Shown in pieces: positions 21,003 through 21,383 of a DNA stretch of 21,383 bases (positions are counted from its first letter, which is position 1; each line of letters begins with the position of its first letter). The stretch covers positions 1-21,383 of the forward strand of contig JAHIPE010000129.1 of the NCBI GenBank assembly GCA_018894655.1, read 5' to 3'. The translations under genes were made by a program, and so were the position numbers. Under the pieces are notes generated by a model. It did no database searches, had not been told where the DNA came from, and saw nothing but the letters and a program-made list of their open reading frames with translations. The stretch comes from Actinomycetota bacterium. GTDB lineage: Bacteria; Actinomycetota; Geothermincolia; Fen-727; Anoxymicrobiaceae.

Positions 21003-21383
21003 GTGAGTCTCTGTATTCTGGATATCCCGGTGCTTATCGTTATCGGGTTTGTAATCTCGTACCTCTTCGCCAAGGTGTGGCGATGGGATTATCCCGATAT
21101 CTATGCCACGCTATCCACGGTGGTGATAACGGTGTTCTGGCTGAACGCTATACTATGCGCCTTCGACGTCATCGAGCCCTGGGGAGTGGGTTGGGTGACC
21201 ACGGAGGTGAACGGGTGGGTAGCGCTGTTCATAGTGCTGGCGTATCCGCTTTGGTTCGGTTGGGGAGCCGAGCGAGCCCGCGTCCTCTTCGGGAGGGCAC
21301 CGGACCAGGGGGGCTTGCTCTGGCCGTTCTCGCTCGAGGAGAAGACCAAGCCGTTCCGGCCCGCCTGGCGCGGGGGCGCAAGC
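21003..21383 (+). CDS. multi-pass membrane protein (partial, runs off window)
   Basis: GTG 21003 immediately follows the SDR stop (TAAGTG), with GGGGGTGG upstream, and the frame stays open for 127 codons to the window end. Three hydrophobic helices are seen at about 4-25 (IPVLIVIGFVISYLF), 38-60 (LSTVVITVFWLNAILCAF) and 77-93 (VALFIVLAYPLWFGWG), followed by a polar loop. The family is not recognised. Tight coupling to the SDR suggests a joint envelope- or lipid-related role, which is inference. Confidence 0.7.
   Translation, partial: MSLCILDIPVLIVIGFVISYLFAKVWRWDYPDIYATLSTVVITVFWLNAILCAFDVIEPWGVGWVTTEVNGWVALFIVLAYPLWFGWGAERARVLFGRAPDQGGLLWPFSLEEKTKPFRPAWRGGAS

Overview
The window is GC-rich bacterial chromosome (mostly above 60% GC by eye). 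It uses GTG, TTG and probably some CTG starts with strong Shine-Dalgarno (SD) sequences and short intergenic gaps. An LCP (LytR-CpsA-Psr) protein with a LytR_C tail, a CysM-like cysteine synthase resembling the mycobacterial type, and a bPH2-SHOCT protein point to a Gram-positive-type, probably deep-branching actinobacterial lineage. This placement is inference; no rRNA or tRNA gene is present.

Layout. 1-1955 (+): a partial gene end, an alpha/beta hydrolase and a GH114/TM1410-like lipoprotein. 1956-2988 (-): an SRPBCC/START-like protein followed by a truncated DUF362 start and a decayed intergenic stretch. 3107-5113 (+): a CysM-like synthase, then a membrane-anchored degenerate kinase (pseudokinase) with its own near-leaderless promoter. 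5170-5800 (+): an AbrB-type antitoxin and RelE-like toxin under a sigma70-type promoter that overlaps an inverted-repeat operator. 5823-9583: a candidate 3.7 kb integrative element. 9669-11191 (-): a HisJ-like PHP hydrolase coupled to a bPH2-SHOCT membrane protein. 11261-11430: a 170 bp near-palindrome. 11497-16060 (+): LCP protein, Hsp20, Lon, and an internally deleted ADP-forming acyl-CoA synthetase. 16101-17902 (-): gpmA then fbaB (glycolysis/gluconeogenesis). 18354-21383: two divergent paralogous SDR epimerase-like genes, the second followed by a membrane protein that runs off the window.

The most notable item is the 5823-9583 interval. It is bounded by direct 52 bp repeats (46/52 identical), each carrying an inverted repeat around the same 8 bp spacer, which is the form of a tyrosine-recombinase core site. 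A short tyrosine recombinase starts 10 bp inside the right repeat and reads inward. The cargo is AT-richer than the chromosome and is directed to the envelope or outside: a frameshifted putative secreted protein, a lipoprotein and a membrane-anchored protein. The repeat pair, core geometry and catalytic residues are read from the sequence; mobility is inferred.

The window also holds several gene remnants (DUF362 start, acyl-CoA synthetase ends, an unidentified C-terminus) and a dispersed repeat family sharing an ATAAATGTTGCG core, two copies of which flank one SDR gene. Together these suggest local rearrangement and gene decay between otherwise housekeeping blocks.
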